Under the pieces are notes generated by a model. It was not told the DNA's origin. It did not search any database and saw nothing but the letters and a program-made list of their open reading frames with translations. A stretch of DNA of 51,016 bases from Opitutaceae bacterium. GTDB taxonomy: Bacteria > Verrucomicrobiota > Verrucomicrobiia > Opitutales > Opitutaceae. The stretch lies in assembly GCA_017994935.1 (NCBI GenBank), contig JAGOJU010000024.1, positions 1 to 51,016 on the forward strand, given 5' to 3'. A program made the position numbers and the translations under genes. Within the stretch, counting starts at the first letter, position 1, and each line of letters starts with the position of its first letter. This document shows positions 7,890 to 16,575 of the stretch, piece after piece.

Positions 7890-9350
7890 TCAATGCACCA
7901 CGTCGTTTGCTCCATCGATGTCTGAGCCGTTCGCGATTTTCCCCGCAACCCAGGTTGAGCCTGCTCTCGTCGTGCCCGTATGGTTGCCATCGGAACTGTC
8001 GCTCACATTGTGGGCAACCGCAGGGTTGAATTGGCGGCTGGACGCGCCCGTAGCCGTCAGTCCGCCTGACCCCGCCGGAGCCGGGGAAGGCACAACTCCC
8101 GCATTCCAACCGTAGCGGCCTGCGCGATTGGCGCCCGGCGCGACGCGATCGGGTGCCTTCTCAACCCAACCACTCGGTTGAAGCGTCGCCGATGTACCGG
8201 TACCATTCTCCGAATTTCCGGCAGCGTCCCCGAGCCACAGTTTCGGGGCAACGTTGTTCGTCACCTGCATACGGGCTTTGGTCCAGCTCGCGGAGGCCCA
8301 TCGACCGAAGATTGCAACATCACGTGATTTATGAGGTGGACCACCAGTCCAAACCCAATTGCCAGCAATGATCACATCGAGGTTCGTACCGTGGATGGGG
8401 CTTCCCTGCTTGAAGTCATCGAGTCCCATTCCGGTTCCGCCCAAGGTCCGGACTTCGTTGTCCCGGACGATGACGCGGGTGGATTGACCCGCGGCTTGCG
8501 CATTCTTGAAAAGCGCACCGTGCATTTCCCCATTCCTGCCGAACAGCATGCGGTCTATAACGACATTATTCTCCCACGTCACCCCATCGGCAGGGCCCAT
8601 CTGCTGAATGGCGTCAGGATGAGGCGGGTTCGGACCCCCGCTATAATTCGACATTTCGAAGCTTGGTCCGCGTGACTGATCGAACAGGTTCCATCTGCCG
8701 ATGAAGTCGTCGCAGGAAAATTTCACGCCATCCTCCGCAAGGTTCCGAAAGGTATTGTATTCAACAATTACCTTGCTGCAGCTACCATTGAACCTGAGTT
8801 GGATCGCGTAACCGTCGAACAGGCAGTTTGTGACCTTGATGTTGGTGCCGGCGTTGAAGTCGAGGCCGATGTAACTCCCGCTCTCCTTTCTGCCGACCAA
8901 TCCTGCCGAGGGGTGCGATGTACCCTGGATGCGCCAGCCCAAACCTTCACCATCCGGCAGCACCAGCGAGACATTTCCAGCACTCGTGAACCTTTGCGCG
9001 ATGAAGTTGACGCCATCGAACTTGATGCGGTCAAACTTGCTTCCTGAGGGGGCGCCGGCAAGATGGCTGAAGTTTCGTTTCGCCGGGCCGCCGAACTGTA
9101 TGGCCCGGAAAGTTGGGGGATTGTTGCGGTCCGCTGCGACGATCTCAATCGGCCAGTCGGTGACATCATTCGGCCATCGGAAATCCTGATAGATGCCCGC
9201 ATCGCAAACGTAACGCGTCGGACCGCCCCTGCTTGCTGCAAATTGCGAAAGGTAATTCGACGGCGTCACCGAAACCACGTTGAAGGTTAGAGCGAGGAGT
9301 CCTCCGGGTTCCATCAACATTGCCGAAAGCACAACGGCTATTGTCGGCAT
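7890..9350 (-). CDS. Secreted right-handed beta-helix protein (pectate-lyase-like fold)
   Basis: Residues from about 130 onward show repeated Asn-rich coils such as GTNIKVTNCLFDGYAIQLRF, KVIVEYNTFRNLAEDGVKF and DNEVRTLGGTGMGLDDF, characteristic of parallel beta-helix polysaccharide lyases, epimerases and depolymerases. The start at 9350 is chosen because GGAGG lies 4 nt upstream, the best Shine-Dalgarno in this window. It gives an N-terminal hydrophobic signal (PTIAVVLSAML) and a 486-aa protein, although the frame is open much further upstream. The C-terminal 60 residues are Gly/Ser/Thr/Asn-rich and probably flexible. Catalytic class cannot be read from sequence. The location near sulfatases suggests a glycan target. 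Confidence 0.75.
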   Translation of the reverse strand: MPTIAVVLSAMLMEPGGLLALTFNVVSVTPSNYLSQFAASRGGPTRYVCDAGIYQDFRWPNDVTDWPIEIVAADRNNPPTFRAIQFGGPAKRNFSHLAGAPSGSKFDRIKFDGVNFIAQRFTSAGNVSLVLPDGEGLGWRIQGTSHPSAGLVGRKESGSYIGLDFNAGTNIKVTNCLFDGYAIQLRFNGSCSKVIVEYNTFRNLAEDGVKFSCDDFIGRWNLFDQSRGPSFEMSNYSGGPNPPHPDAIQQMGPADGVTWENNVVIDRMLFGRNGEMHGALFKNAQAAGQSTRVIVRDNEVRTLGGTGMGLDDFKQGSPIHGTNLDVIIAGNWVWTGGPPHKSRDVAIFGRWASASWTKARMQVTNNVAPKLWLGDAAGNSENGTGTSATLQPSGWVEKAPDRVAPGANRAGRYGWNAGVVPSPAPAGSGGLTATGASSRQFNPAVAHNVSDSSDGNHTGTTRAGSTWVAGKIANGSDIDGANDVVH

Positions 9351-9354
9351 TGTT

Positions 9355-9359
9355 CCTCC
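9355..9359 (-). promoter_or_regulatory. Strong Shine-Dalgarno for the beta-helix gene
   Basis: GGAGG followed by AACA and ATG on the minus strand. It decides the start at 9350 over longer in-frame alternatives at 9377, 9422 and 9455, none of which has a ribosome-binding site. Confidence 0.7.
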
Positions 9360-10110
9360 GGGCCGGGCGGGACGCATGCTTCGAATAACAACATCAAATG
9401 CTTTCGACGCACGGTGCAGCATTGAAAGAGGAACGATTGAAGGAAGAGTGTCCATCGGGTTGCTAGCGCTCGTTACATTGTTGGGGTTACTCCATCGGAA
9501 ATATTTGAAATCGCAATCCTTGGTGGACGACCGATCGACGTTTTGGAGATCAAAGACGCGCGGTGTCGAATAGGCAAACGCACGAGCAAGGCACCGGCGA
9601 CGCTGGCGCTTGTCGTTCCCTTCCGTGCAACCGGCAATACGCGGGTGCCATCGGTCGCAAGAGTGGCAAGGAGCCGAAACGCGGTGGCTCGATGGGAAAG
9701 GCGATTCTTCAGTCATGGACTTGCGCAATTGGCGCGGCCGAGACGCGAACAGATCAAAACGATCATCACCATGTCGCAGCATTGCTCGCAATCGGGGCTG
9801 ATCACATCAATTGGCGCCTTCGCACTTCGTCAATGAACATGCCGCGCAAAAGATTGAGTCGCGCATCACCGGACGCGGGGTGAACGGGTCCTGATGACAT
9901 ACGGTGACCATCAGCCTTGGGTTGGACTCGGCGCTGATCGCACGCACGCTCAACGATGGCGTCATGCGGGAATAATTTTCCCTTTGCACAAAGAGCCCAA
10001 CCGACCAAGAAAGGACTCTCCCTGCTGCTTCCAATGGATGGCCGTCCTCCCCATCGGGCCGCACCACACAAATTTTGCGGACTTCCCGACTTCAACCAAC
10101 CAGATCACCC
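9360..10110. other. Gene-poor 750-bp divergent intergenic region
   Basis: The region lies between the divergently transcribed beta-helix gene and the first sulfatase, so it should carry both promoters. Open frames of up to about 100 codons on both strands overlap each other and have no recognisable domain, signal peptide or ribosome-binding site. I see no tRNA, clear hairpin terminator or repeat. It may contain a decayed gene, but nothing identifiable. Confidence 0.4.
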
Positions 10111-11520
10111 ATGATTCCACTTCGTCATTTTACCCGCCTGCTGATGGCCGCGCTATCGCTTGCTGCGCTCGCGTCCCGGCTCCACGCCGCCAAACCCACG
10201 CCGAACATCGTCTTCATCATTTCCGACGACCAGGCATGGACCGACTACGGATTCATGGGCCATCCGCAGATTGAGACGCCGAATCTGGACAGGCTCGCCG
10301 CCCGAAGCGCGTATTTTCCGCGTGGCTATGTGCCAACGGCCCTCTGCCGCCCGGCACTCGCCACTTTTGCCACCGGTCTCTACACGCACCAACACAAGAT
10401 CAGTGGCAACGACCCGGCACTGCTCCCCGAGATGATGGATCCGTCCGCCAAGGGGAGACAGGAGCCTCCTGCCTATGCGGCGTTGCGGGAGAAACTCATC
10501 TCCCACATCGACGCTGTGCCAACCCTGCCGAAGCTGCTCGCCACTCGTGGATACCTGAGTCTCCAGTCGGGCAAATGGTGGGAAGGCAGCTATCAGCGCG
10601 GGGGATTCACCCACGGCATGACACGAGGATTTCCCTCTCCGGGTGGGCGGCATGGCGACGACGGCCTCAAGATCGGTCGCGAGGGCATGAAGCCCGTCTT
10701 CGACTTCATCGACGAAGCGATCACCGAAAAAAAGCCCTTCTTCATTTGGTATTCGCCCTTCATGCCTCATACGCCTCACACGCCGCCCGACCGGCTGTTC
10801 GAAAAATACAAGGCCAAGGGCGTGGAGTCCGATTTCGTCGCACGCTACTACGCGATGGTCGAGTGGTTCGACGAAACCTGCGGTCAGCTCATCGATCGAA
10901 TTGAAGCAAAGGGTCTGGCTGCTGACACGCTGTTTGTCTACGTTGGGGACAATGGCTGGATCCAGCGCGAAGACAGAAACGGCTTTGCACCGCGATCGAA
11001 ACAATCCGCCAATGAAGGCGGCATCCGTCAGCCAATCCTGTTCAGCTGGCCGGGCGTCATCCGCCCCGGCTCGCGCGGCGTTCAGCTCTGCTCCAGCATC
11101 GACATCATGCCGACAGTACTGGCTGCTGCGGGGGTAAAGATCCCATCCAACCTTCCCGGGCTCAACCTCCTGCCTGTGCTGCGATCCGGAAAACCCACAC
11201 CTCGCGACACGGTTTTCGGCGAGACCTTCGCACATGACGTGGCAGACATCGACAACCCTGAAGCTTCGCTCGTCTACCGCTGGATCATAAAAGGAAAGTG
11301 GAAACTCCTGCTGACTTACGACGGCGTGGTCAGCAAACGCTACGCATCCGCCAATCCCCGCGATGAAAAGCGGCCGCAACTTTTTGATCTCTTGGCCGAT
11401 CCGCACGAAAACATCAACCTCGCCAGGGACAACCCGAAACTGGTTGCGAAGCTTGCAGCACAAATTGGAAAATGGTGGCCTGCATCTCACCGCAAGGTCC
11501 TCACGCAGTGGACGGATTGA
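10111..11520 (+). CDS. Secreted arylsulfatase-family protein with variant CRPAL active-site motif
   Basis: Type I sulfatase fold. There is a signal peptide (MIPLRHFTRLLMAALSLAAL), then the metal-binding start NIVFIISDDQ, GKWWEG in place of the usual GKWHLG, and GDNGW downstream. The nucleophile region reads CRPALATFATG, with Cys at about residue 79. Canonical sulfatases carry CxPxR, where this Cys becomes formylglycine. Here the position +4 Arg is Leu, so recognition by the usual formylglycine-generating enzyme, or the activity itself, may differ. The ATG at 10111 is chosen because it begins the signal peptide. A second sulfatase follows 53 nt later on the same strand, probably cotranscribed. 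It is encoded next to a WYL regulator and fucosidases, so a sulfated fucose-containing glycan is plausible. Confidence 0.85.
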   Translation: MIPLRHFTRLLMAALSLAALASRLHAAKPTPNIVFIISDDQAWTDYGFMGHPQIETPNLDRLAARSAYFPRGYVPTALCRPALATFATGLYTHQHKISGNDPALLPEMMDPSAKGRQEPPAYAALREKLISHIDAVPTLPKLLATRGYLSLQSGKWWEGSYQRGGFTHGMTRGFPSPGGRHGDDGLKIGREGMKPVFDFIDEAITEKKPFFIWYSPFMPHTPHTPPDRLFEKYKAKGVESDFVARYYAMVEWFDETCGQLIDRIEAKGLAADTLFVYVGDNGWIQREDRNGFAPRSKQSANEGGIRQPILFSWPGVIRPGSRGVQLCSSIDIMPTVLAAAGVKIPSNLPGLNLLPVLRSGKPTPRDTVFGETFAHDVADIDNPEASLVYRWIIKGKWKLLLTYDGVVSKRYASANPRDEKRPQLFDLLADPHENINLARDNPKLVAKLAAQIGKWWPASHRKVLTQWTD

Positions 11521-11573
11521 ACAGGACATCCTCTCCGCATGGGATCGATCGCCATCAACCTCTCTCCTCTGTC

Positions 11574-12992
11574 ATGAAGCTCCTGCTCCCTTTTGTCATC
11601 CTCGCAGCAGCCGGAATGGGCGGAAGCAACGCCCATGCGGCCGGACCGGCGCGTCCCCCAAACATCGTCCTCATTCTGGCAGATGACCTGGGCTGGGCGG
11701 ATGTCGGCTGCTACGGCAACACCTACAACGAAACCCCACGTATTGACCGGCTCGCGCACGAAGGAATCCGGTTCACGCAATTCTACGCCGGCCCGGTCTG
11801 TTCACCCACGCGAGCCAATCTCCAGAGCGGTCGCGATCAGGCACGTTACGGCATCACTCAGCACATACCGGGACATCGAAGACCTTTCGCCAAACTGATC
11901 GATCCGGTCGTACCGAAGCAGCTGCCACTCGACGTGGTGACGTTTGCGGAACGGTTGCGCGACGCCGGATACGCGACGGGCTACTTCGGCAAATGGCATC
12001 TCGGCGGAGACGATTTCGGCCCGGACAAACAGGGATGGCAGACGGCAATCGAATTCACCGGCAATACTACACCGTCCCGTCTCCCGCAGGCAGCGTCCAT
12101 GCCACGCGCGGCGGATTTCCTCGCCGACCGCGCCGTGGCTTTCATTCGCGAGCACGGCAGTCACCCGTTCCTCTTGCAGGTCTCATCCAGCGCGGTGCAC
12201 ATTCCCCTCTCGACCACGCCGGACCGTCTCGCAAAATTCAAAACCAAGCCGCCGATGCCCGGCTATCCCAGTCTGCCGGACTATGCCGGCCTGCTTGAGG
12301 AACTGGACAACTGTGTCGGACGCATCGTCGACGCAATCGATGAAGCCGGTCTCGGCGAAAATACGCTCGTGCTCTTTGTGTCCGACAATGGCGGTCTGGT
12401 CCACCAGCAGGGTGGTGCGGTCGTCACCTCGAATGCACCGTTGCGCGGCGAGAAGGGAACCCTGTACGAAGGTGGAATACGCGTTCCCGCGGTTGCACGC
12501 TGGACCGGACGGATTCCCGCAGGGCAGACATGCGTCACTCCCGCAATCACACAGGATCTGTATCCGACTTTCCTTGCCCTCGCAGGCGTCAAACCGCCAC
12601 CGACCGGGCAACTCGACGGGGTAAGCGTCGCCGCATTGCTGACGGACCCATCCGCCGGATTGGAACCGCGGGCACTGTATTGGCACCTCCCCCACTATCA
12701 TCACAGCACGCCGGCCGGGGCAATTCGCCAAGGCAGTTGGAAGTTGATCGAATTCTTCGAAAGCGGGTCGATCGAACTCTACGATATTGATCGGGATCCC
12801 GGTGAAGCGACAAACCTCGCCGGACGTGAACCCCAGCGCGCCGCCGCCCTGCGTGAGCGGCTCCACGAATGGCAGACGGCGGTGGGAGCCCGGATGCCCG
12901 TGCTGAATCCCCACTACGATCCGGCCCGTGCCACTCAACTCGGGAAGGGCACTTCGCGCGGCGGAAAAGCATCTCCGGAGCATGAACCATGA
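11574..12992 (+). CDS. Secreted type I sulfatase
   Basis: Sulfate-ester hydrolase acting in the periplasm or outside. There is a signal peptide (KLLLPFVILAAAGMGGSNAHA), then NIVLILADDLGWADVGCYGN (divalent-metal Asp pair) and the formylglycine motif CSPTR with Cys at about residue 76. GKWHLGGDDFG and VSDNGG complete the set of active-site motifs. The length of about 472 aa is normal. The start at 11574 begins the signal peptide and excludes a long upstream extension that overlaps the preceding sulfatase. Unlike its upstream neighbour it has the canonical CxPxR. The maturation enzyme is not in the window. Confidence 0.92.
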   Translation: MKLLLPFVILAAAGMGGSNAHAAGPARPPNIVLILADDLGWADVGCYGNTYNETPRIDRLAHEGIRFTQFYAGPVCSPTRANLQSGRDQARYGITQHIPGHRRPFAKLIDPVVPKQLPLDVVTFAERLRDAGYATGYFGKWHLGGDDFGPDKQGWQTAIEFTGNTTPSRLPQAASMPRAADFLADRAVAFIREHGSHPFLLQVSSSAVHIPLSTTPDRLAKFKTKPPMPGYPSLPDYAGLLEELDNCVGRIVDAIDEAGLGENTLVLFVSDNGGLVHQQGGAVVTSNAPLRGEKGTLYEGGIRVPAVARWTGRIPAGQTCVTPAITQDLYPTFLALAGVKPPPTGQLDGVSVAALLTDPSAGLEPRALYWHLPHYHHSTPAGAIRQGSWKLIEFFESGSIELYDIDRDPGEATNLAGREPQRAAALRERLHEWQTAVGARMPVLNPHYDPARATQLGKGTSRGGKASPEHEP

Positions 12993-13095
12993 GTGTTTTC
13001 CTGGAACGCGGTCGTGGGCCAATTGCATATCGTATCGCCGTCGCACGGCATTCCCCGAAGCTAAACCGCGAGCCATTTTGGACGTACTCTCATGA

Positions 13096-14145
13096 ATGAA
13101 GAAGAACCAGCCGACAACAAACGACCGCCGCACGATCCTTGCCGCCCCGCACGCGCAGAATGACAGCGGACGTCACGCCGGCCCCGCCGCCACAACACGT
13201 CTCTTTCACCTTCATGAGAAACTTGCAGTCGGGACGCGTTTCACGGTGGCAACACTCGCACGTGAACTCGAAATCTCCGAGCGCACCGTCAAGCGGGACA
13301 TCGAACGCCTGAGGGATTTTCACCGCGCTCCGATCATATGGGAGCCCGGTGCAAAAACCTACCGGTACAGCGAACCCTTCGACCTGCTGACGGGATTGCG
13401 TCTGAACGCAAACGAGACGCTCGCGATCGTGCTCGCCGGACACACCTTCTCCGCCTGGGGCGGATCTCCCTTGGGCAGGATCCTGACCCATGCGCTCGGC
13501 AAGATCGCGCGTTTTGCCGGCGATGCCATCTCGCTGCCCGCGGATCTGATGCGGGAATGCCTCTTCACCCCGGCTGAGGAGTTCGAAATCGAGTCCGGTT
13601 CCCGCTGGTTTGCTCCCCTCCTGGAATGCATTCTGCGCCAACAGGTGGTGACCTTGCGCTACCGCAAGCCGTCCTCAGCGAGACCGGAGAGCCGGAGGGT
13701 TCATCCGCTTCATCTCGCCTGCCTCGATCATCGCTGGATGCTGATTGCGCATGACGAGCAGAAGTCCGCCTGGCGAAGCTTCCTGCTCGATCGCATCCAT
13801 GGTCTGGAGCGCACCGGGAAACACTTCGCGCCTCCCCCGCGCACCGCCATCCGGAATCACCTGAAGGGCTCCCTCGGACGATTCACTGGCGAAAAGGAAA
13901 TCGAAGTGCTGCTCAACTTCAGCGCGATTGCCGCGCCCTATGTGCGCGAACGGCCATGGCATTTCACGCAACACATCGAGGAGCGACCGGACGGAAGCAT
14001 CCAGGTCAGGCTGCGACTCAACAACCTCGTGGATATTCAACGACGCATCCTCGCAAACGGCCGGCACGTCGAAGTCCTTGAGCCACCTGATCTCCGTGTG
14101 GCGGTGGCGGCGGAGGCGGCTCTGGTGTCCAAAAAATATCACTAG
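13096..14145 (+). CDS. WYL-domain transcriptional regulator with N-terminal HTH
   Basis: Cytoplasmic DNA-binding protein. A helix-turn-helix lies at about residues 36-75 (TVATLARELEISERTVKRDI, with the recognition helix ERTVKRDIERL). A central WYL domain follows (RRVHPLHLACLDHRWMLIAH, then RSFLLDRI). There the name-giving Trp-Tyr-Leu reads Trp-Met-Leu. The C-terminal extension (residues 250-349) fits the WCX module. WYL regulators sense nucleotides, nucleic acids or other ligands through this domain. It lies directly downstream of two sulfatases and 101 nt upstream of an apparently exported WYL protein. It may regulate the sulfatases; no operator was identified. Confidence 0.88.
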   Translation: MKKNQPTTNDRRTILAAPHAQNDSGRHAGPAATTRLFHLHEKLAVGTRFTVATLARELEISERTVKRDIERLRDFHRAPIIWEPGAKTYRYSEPFDLLTGLRLNANETLAIVLAGHTFSAWGGSPLGRILTHALGKIARFAGDAISLPADLMRECLFTPAEEFEIESGSRWFAPLLECILRQQVVTLRYRKPSSARPESRRVHPLHLACLDHRWMLIAHDEQKSAWRSFLLDRIHGLERTGKHFAPPPRTAIRNHLKGSLGRFTGEKEIEVLLNFSAIAAPYVRERPWHFTQHIEERPDGSIQVRLRLNNLVDIQRRILANGRHVEVLEPPDLRVAVAAEAALVSKKYH

Positions 14146-14246
14146 AAAAATCACGGGACATTGGCGGAGGGCCATTCCGTGTCCCTGCTGATGTGATACC
14201 CTCGCGCGATACAGGTCCCTCCTCGGGCCTTCATCCTGCACCCTCC

Positions 14247-14693
14247 ATGCACCGTCGATCCTTTCTGAGCCTCATCGGCCTTGTCCCGCTGGCGACTGCC
14301 GTCAGCGCCCCCCCTGAAGACAACATCCCGAAGCCGGGCCCGCTCCCGGTCGAACCCTGGCATGACGACCCGGATGCGCTGGAGCGCTGGCGCCGCGCGA
14401 TCCGTCAACCCGTGTGGGAAAGCGGCCTTCCCGAGCTCGCCCTGCTGATCTCCTGCCTGAACACCGACGAACGCGTGCAATTTGTCTACTGCTCCGGCAG
14501 CACGCCTGGAAAGCTGAGGGTCGTTACGCCCGGCCAGCTCTACACCGTCGCCGGATTTCCCGGACACTATCTCACCGGCTACTGTCACCTCCGCGATGCC
14601 GAGCGAACCTTTCTCGTGTCGCGCATGAGCCATCTCGCCATGGCAGATGCCGGAAAAAACCAAATCATCAACGGGATTCAACCAAGCCATTGA
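14247..14693 (+). CDS. Apparently exported small protein with a WYL-like domain
   Basis: The protein starts MHRRSFLSLIGLVPLATAVS, a twin-arginine-like signal (RRSFL, then a hydrophobic core and an Ala-x-Ser-Ala cleavage site). A 110-residue region follows whose pattern is that of a WYL domain: LALLISCLNTDERVQFVYC, then RVVTPGQLYTVAG, then HYLTGYCHLRDAERTFLVSR. The last string aligns with the wYLvgyChlRgeeRtFrldRi core of WYL regulators. No helix-turn-helix is present. The start at 14247 is chosen because it begins the signal sequence. It sits 101 nt downstream of a WYL transcription factor on the same strand. An exported WYL domain is unusual; a cytoplasmic protein with a spurious signal is the alternative. 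Confidence 0.65.
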   Translation: MHRRSFLSLIGLVPLATAVSAPPEDNIPKPGPLPVEPWHDDPDALERWRRAIRQPVWESGLPELALLISCLNTDERVQFVYCSGSTPGKLRVVTPGQLYTVAGFPGHYLTGYCHLRDAERTFLVSRMSHLAMADAGKNQIINGIQPSH

Positions 14694-14914
14694 CGCAACC
14701 GATTCAGACTTCAAGTTGGATGGCGTCAGGCCCGCCCGTCATTGACCTGACCAAGGCATCTTCGCTTTGCAACCGGCGCGAGCACCACCTTCGCGATGAA
14801 ATGCCACACGTTCCGAGCGACTTCAGGGAGACCGACGCGATACGTGGCATTGCGCAGGGCAGCTCCGTGCCTCGATTCTTCCAAAATCCACGGGACATGC
14901 GATACTCATGCCCG

Positions 14915-15127
14915 ATGAGCGCCAGCGAGAAAATCCGTCAGTGGAGAGCTTTGCCGCCGGAGCGCAAATTGCGGCTCCGTTGGGACGCCATTCCCCTGAA
15001 CGTGGCCCGGAGTATGGCCTTCGAGCAGGAACCGGTGTCTCTGGAGATGCTCCGCGCGATACACGCCCGGAGCGAACCACCCGCCATGTTAAAGCCATCC
15101 TCGGAATCCTCAGCTATTCCAAGCTAG
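14915..15127 (+). CDS. Small hypothetical protein upstream of a Fic remnant
   Basis: A 70-aa frame begins MSASEKIRQWRALPPERKLR and continues with WDAIPLNVARSMAFEQEPVS. The charged helical character and the MAFEGEPV-like phrase resemble small proteins encoded just before stand-alone Fic genes, which may act as their antitoxin partners. Its 3' end overlaps, in another frame, the truncated Fic gene that follows. The last ten residues (PSSESSAIPS) may be extended by a frameshift. Function unknown; it is possibly an orphan antitoxin. Confidence 0.5.
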   Translation: MSASEKIRQWRALPPERKLRLRWDAIPLNVARSMAFEQEPVSLEMLRAIHARSEPPAMLKPSSESSAIPS

Positions 15128-15315
15128 CCCCGCTCTTGCCTGAGCGCGTCATCCGGCTCGAAGCGGCGATTCAGCGCGAGGAGTTGCACACCCGCTTCTT
15201 GGACGAAGACTTCACCCGAGAGTTTCAGCAACGCATATGCGGTGATTTCACGCCTGAGTGGTCAGGCAATTGGCGCGCGATCGAAGCCACCGGCGGTGCT
15301 GAGGCCGCAAAGTAG
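15085..15315 (+). pseudogene. Truncated Fic-family gene (N-terminal fragment only)
   Basis: The frame reads VKAILGILSYSKLAPLLPER, then LHTRFLDEDFTREFQQRICG, then DFTPEWSGNWRAIE. This is the helical lead-in of small Fic proteins (the H-R-R-I-C-G-D...W-A-G-R-W-R region). It ends at a stop after EAAK, before any HPFxDGNGR motif, so the catalytic core is absent. No credible start codon lies in frame near the fragment. It is probably the remains of a Fic toxin module whose small partner gene just upstream survives. Confidence 0.5.
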
Positions 15316-15380
15316 TGCAAGCTGAACCCCAGCCACGACTCTCGCCAGAGCGCGCCTGGCCAACCATCCTTCGACTCGGA

Positions 15381-16532
15381 TTACATGCCCAGCATGTCCA
15401 GATTCTTCCGAAGCCGCTCGAGCGACAGCCTGAAGCGGTCGGGAATCAATCCGTGACGATCGGGCCCCACATCAAGCAGAAGGTTAGCACCTCGCGAGAC
15501 AGAGGTCAGGTACATTCCCAATAGTTCTGCGTCCGAACGCGGCTGGTCTTTCTCCGTGTGGAACCAGTCGTTGCCTATCGGTTCGCAAACCTCACCGGGG
15601 ATGTAGTAATTGCGTCCCTCGAGGTTTCTCCATTTCACGTAGGCAGTCGCCGCATTCGGCAGGAAACGTTCGATCGTCATGAGATCGGTCGGCCACACGC
15701 GATCCGGAACGATTTCAGAACCATCGCCGATGCCATGATTGAAGAGGATCAGCGTGTCCGGCTGGCGGGCAGTGATGTGGGAGTAGAGGTTATCGCGGTA
15801 GTACCGCGGCAGCAGATGCGGGATATCGAACCACCACTCCGCGATCGGGCCATAATTGTCCATGAGTTCGTTGACCTGCGCCCAGTGAAAGTCGAGATAG
15901 CGTCTGGTGACAAACGCCGAGCTGCGGTTGGTGGGCAGCGGGGTGCGGGACAGCGGTATCGGCGCCACATTCGGTGAAAGCGATCCGAAGCGGTTGTGAT
16001 TGTCCCACGCACAGTAGTAGAAACCCGCCTTTACTCCTCGCCGTTCGCAGGCCTTGAGAAAGGCCTCAACGACATCCGTCTTGTTACCCGATGTACCGAC
16101 ATGGTAATCGGTCAATTTCGAGGGCCAGAGACAGTGCCCGGCCACGTGCTTGGTCGTCAGCACAGCATATTTCATCCCGGCATCGCGGGCGATGCCAATC
16201 CACTGATCGACATCGAGACGGTCCGGCGCATAGGTTGTCGATGGATCCGATCCGCTCGGCAGCTCCGCCTCAACAAACGTGCTCATGCCGAAATGGATGA
16301 ACATGCCGAATTTCATCGCCTCCCACTGCCGCAGCTTCTCCACCGATAGCCGCTGCGCCCCAGGCAACTTGTCGTCATCCGATGAGGACGAGCGCAATAC
16401 CAGATTAGTTGTCAGCGAAGGGATGGCGGGAGCCGGAGCATTCTGAGCCGTGAGCCTGGCGCCAAGCAGCGCACCACCCGCAATGGCGGATGCACGCAGG
16501 AATTCACGTCTCGAAGTAGGCAGGGGATTCAT
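15381..16532 (-). CDS. Tat-exported GH29-type alpha-L-fucosidase, copy A
   Basis: Glycoside hydrolase releasing L-fucose from glycans in the periplasm. The Tat signal SRREFLRASAIAGGALLGAR is at residues 7-26 from the chosen start at 16532. GH29 hallmarks follow: KFGMFIHFG, the His/Trp-bearing TTKHVAGHCLWPSKLTDYHV, and EWWFD with the likely nucleophile Asp near residue 236. SRGANLLLDVGPDRHGLIPD near the C-terminus is also typical. At about 383 aa it lacks the C-terminal beta-sandwich of larger GH29 enzymes. A close paralogue lies immediately upstream in the same orientation, 43 nt away, indicating a tandem duplication. Confidence 0.9.
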   Translation of the reverse strand: MNPLPTSRREFLRASAIAGGALLGARLTAQNAPAPAIPSLTTNLVLRSSSSDDDKLPGAQRLSVEKLRQWEAMKFGMFIHFGMSTFVEAELPSGSDPSTTYAPDRLDVDQWIGIARDAGMKYAVLTTKHVAGHCLWPSKLTDYHVGTSGNKTDVVEAFLKACERRGVKAGFYYCAWDNHNRFGSLSPNVAPIPLSRTPLPTNRSSAFVTRRYLDFHWAQVNELMDNYGPIAEWWFDIPHLLPRYYRDNLYSHITARQPDTLILFNHGIGDGSEIVPDRVWPTDLMTIERFLPNAATAYVKWRNLEGRNYYIPGEVCEPIGNDWFHTEKDQPRSDAELLGMYLTSVSRGANLLLDVGPDRHGLIPDRFRLSLERLRKNLDMLGM

Positions 16533-16575
16533 GGTGTGACTGGGGAAGGGTTGCGATATTGCGGCGATAGGCTCC

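Noticed and set aside
9543..10095. Possible small genes in the divergent intergenic region
   Set aside because: No ribosome-binding site, domain or signal peptide; frames overlap on both strands.
10153..13133. Long antisense frames opposite the two sulfatases
   Set aside because: Same GC-frame artefact; the sulfatase motifs on the plus strand are unambiguous.
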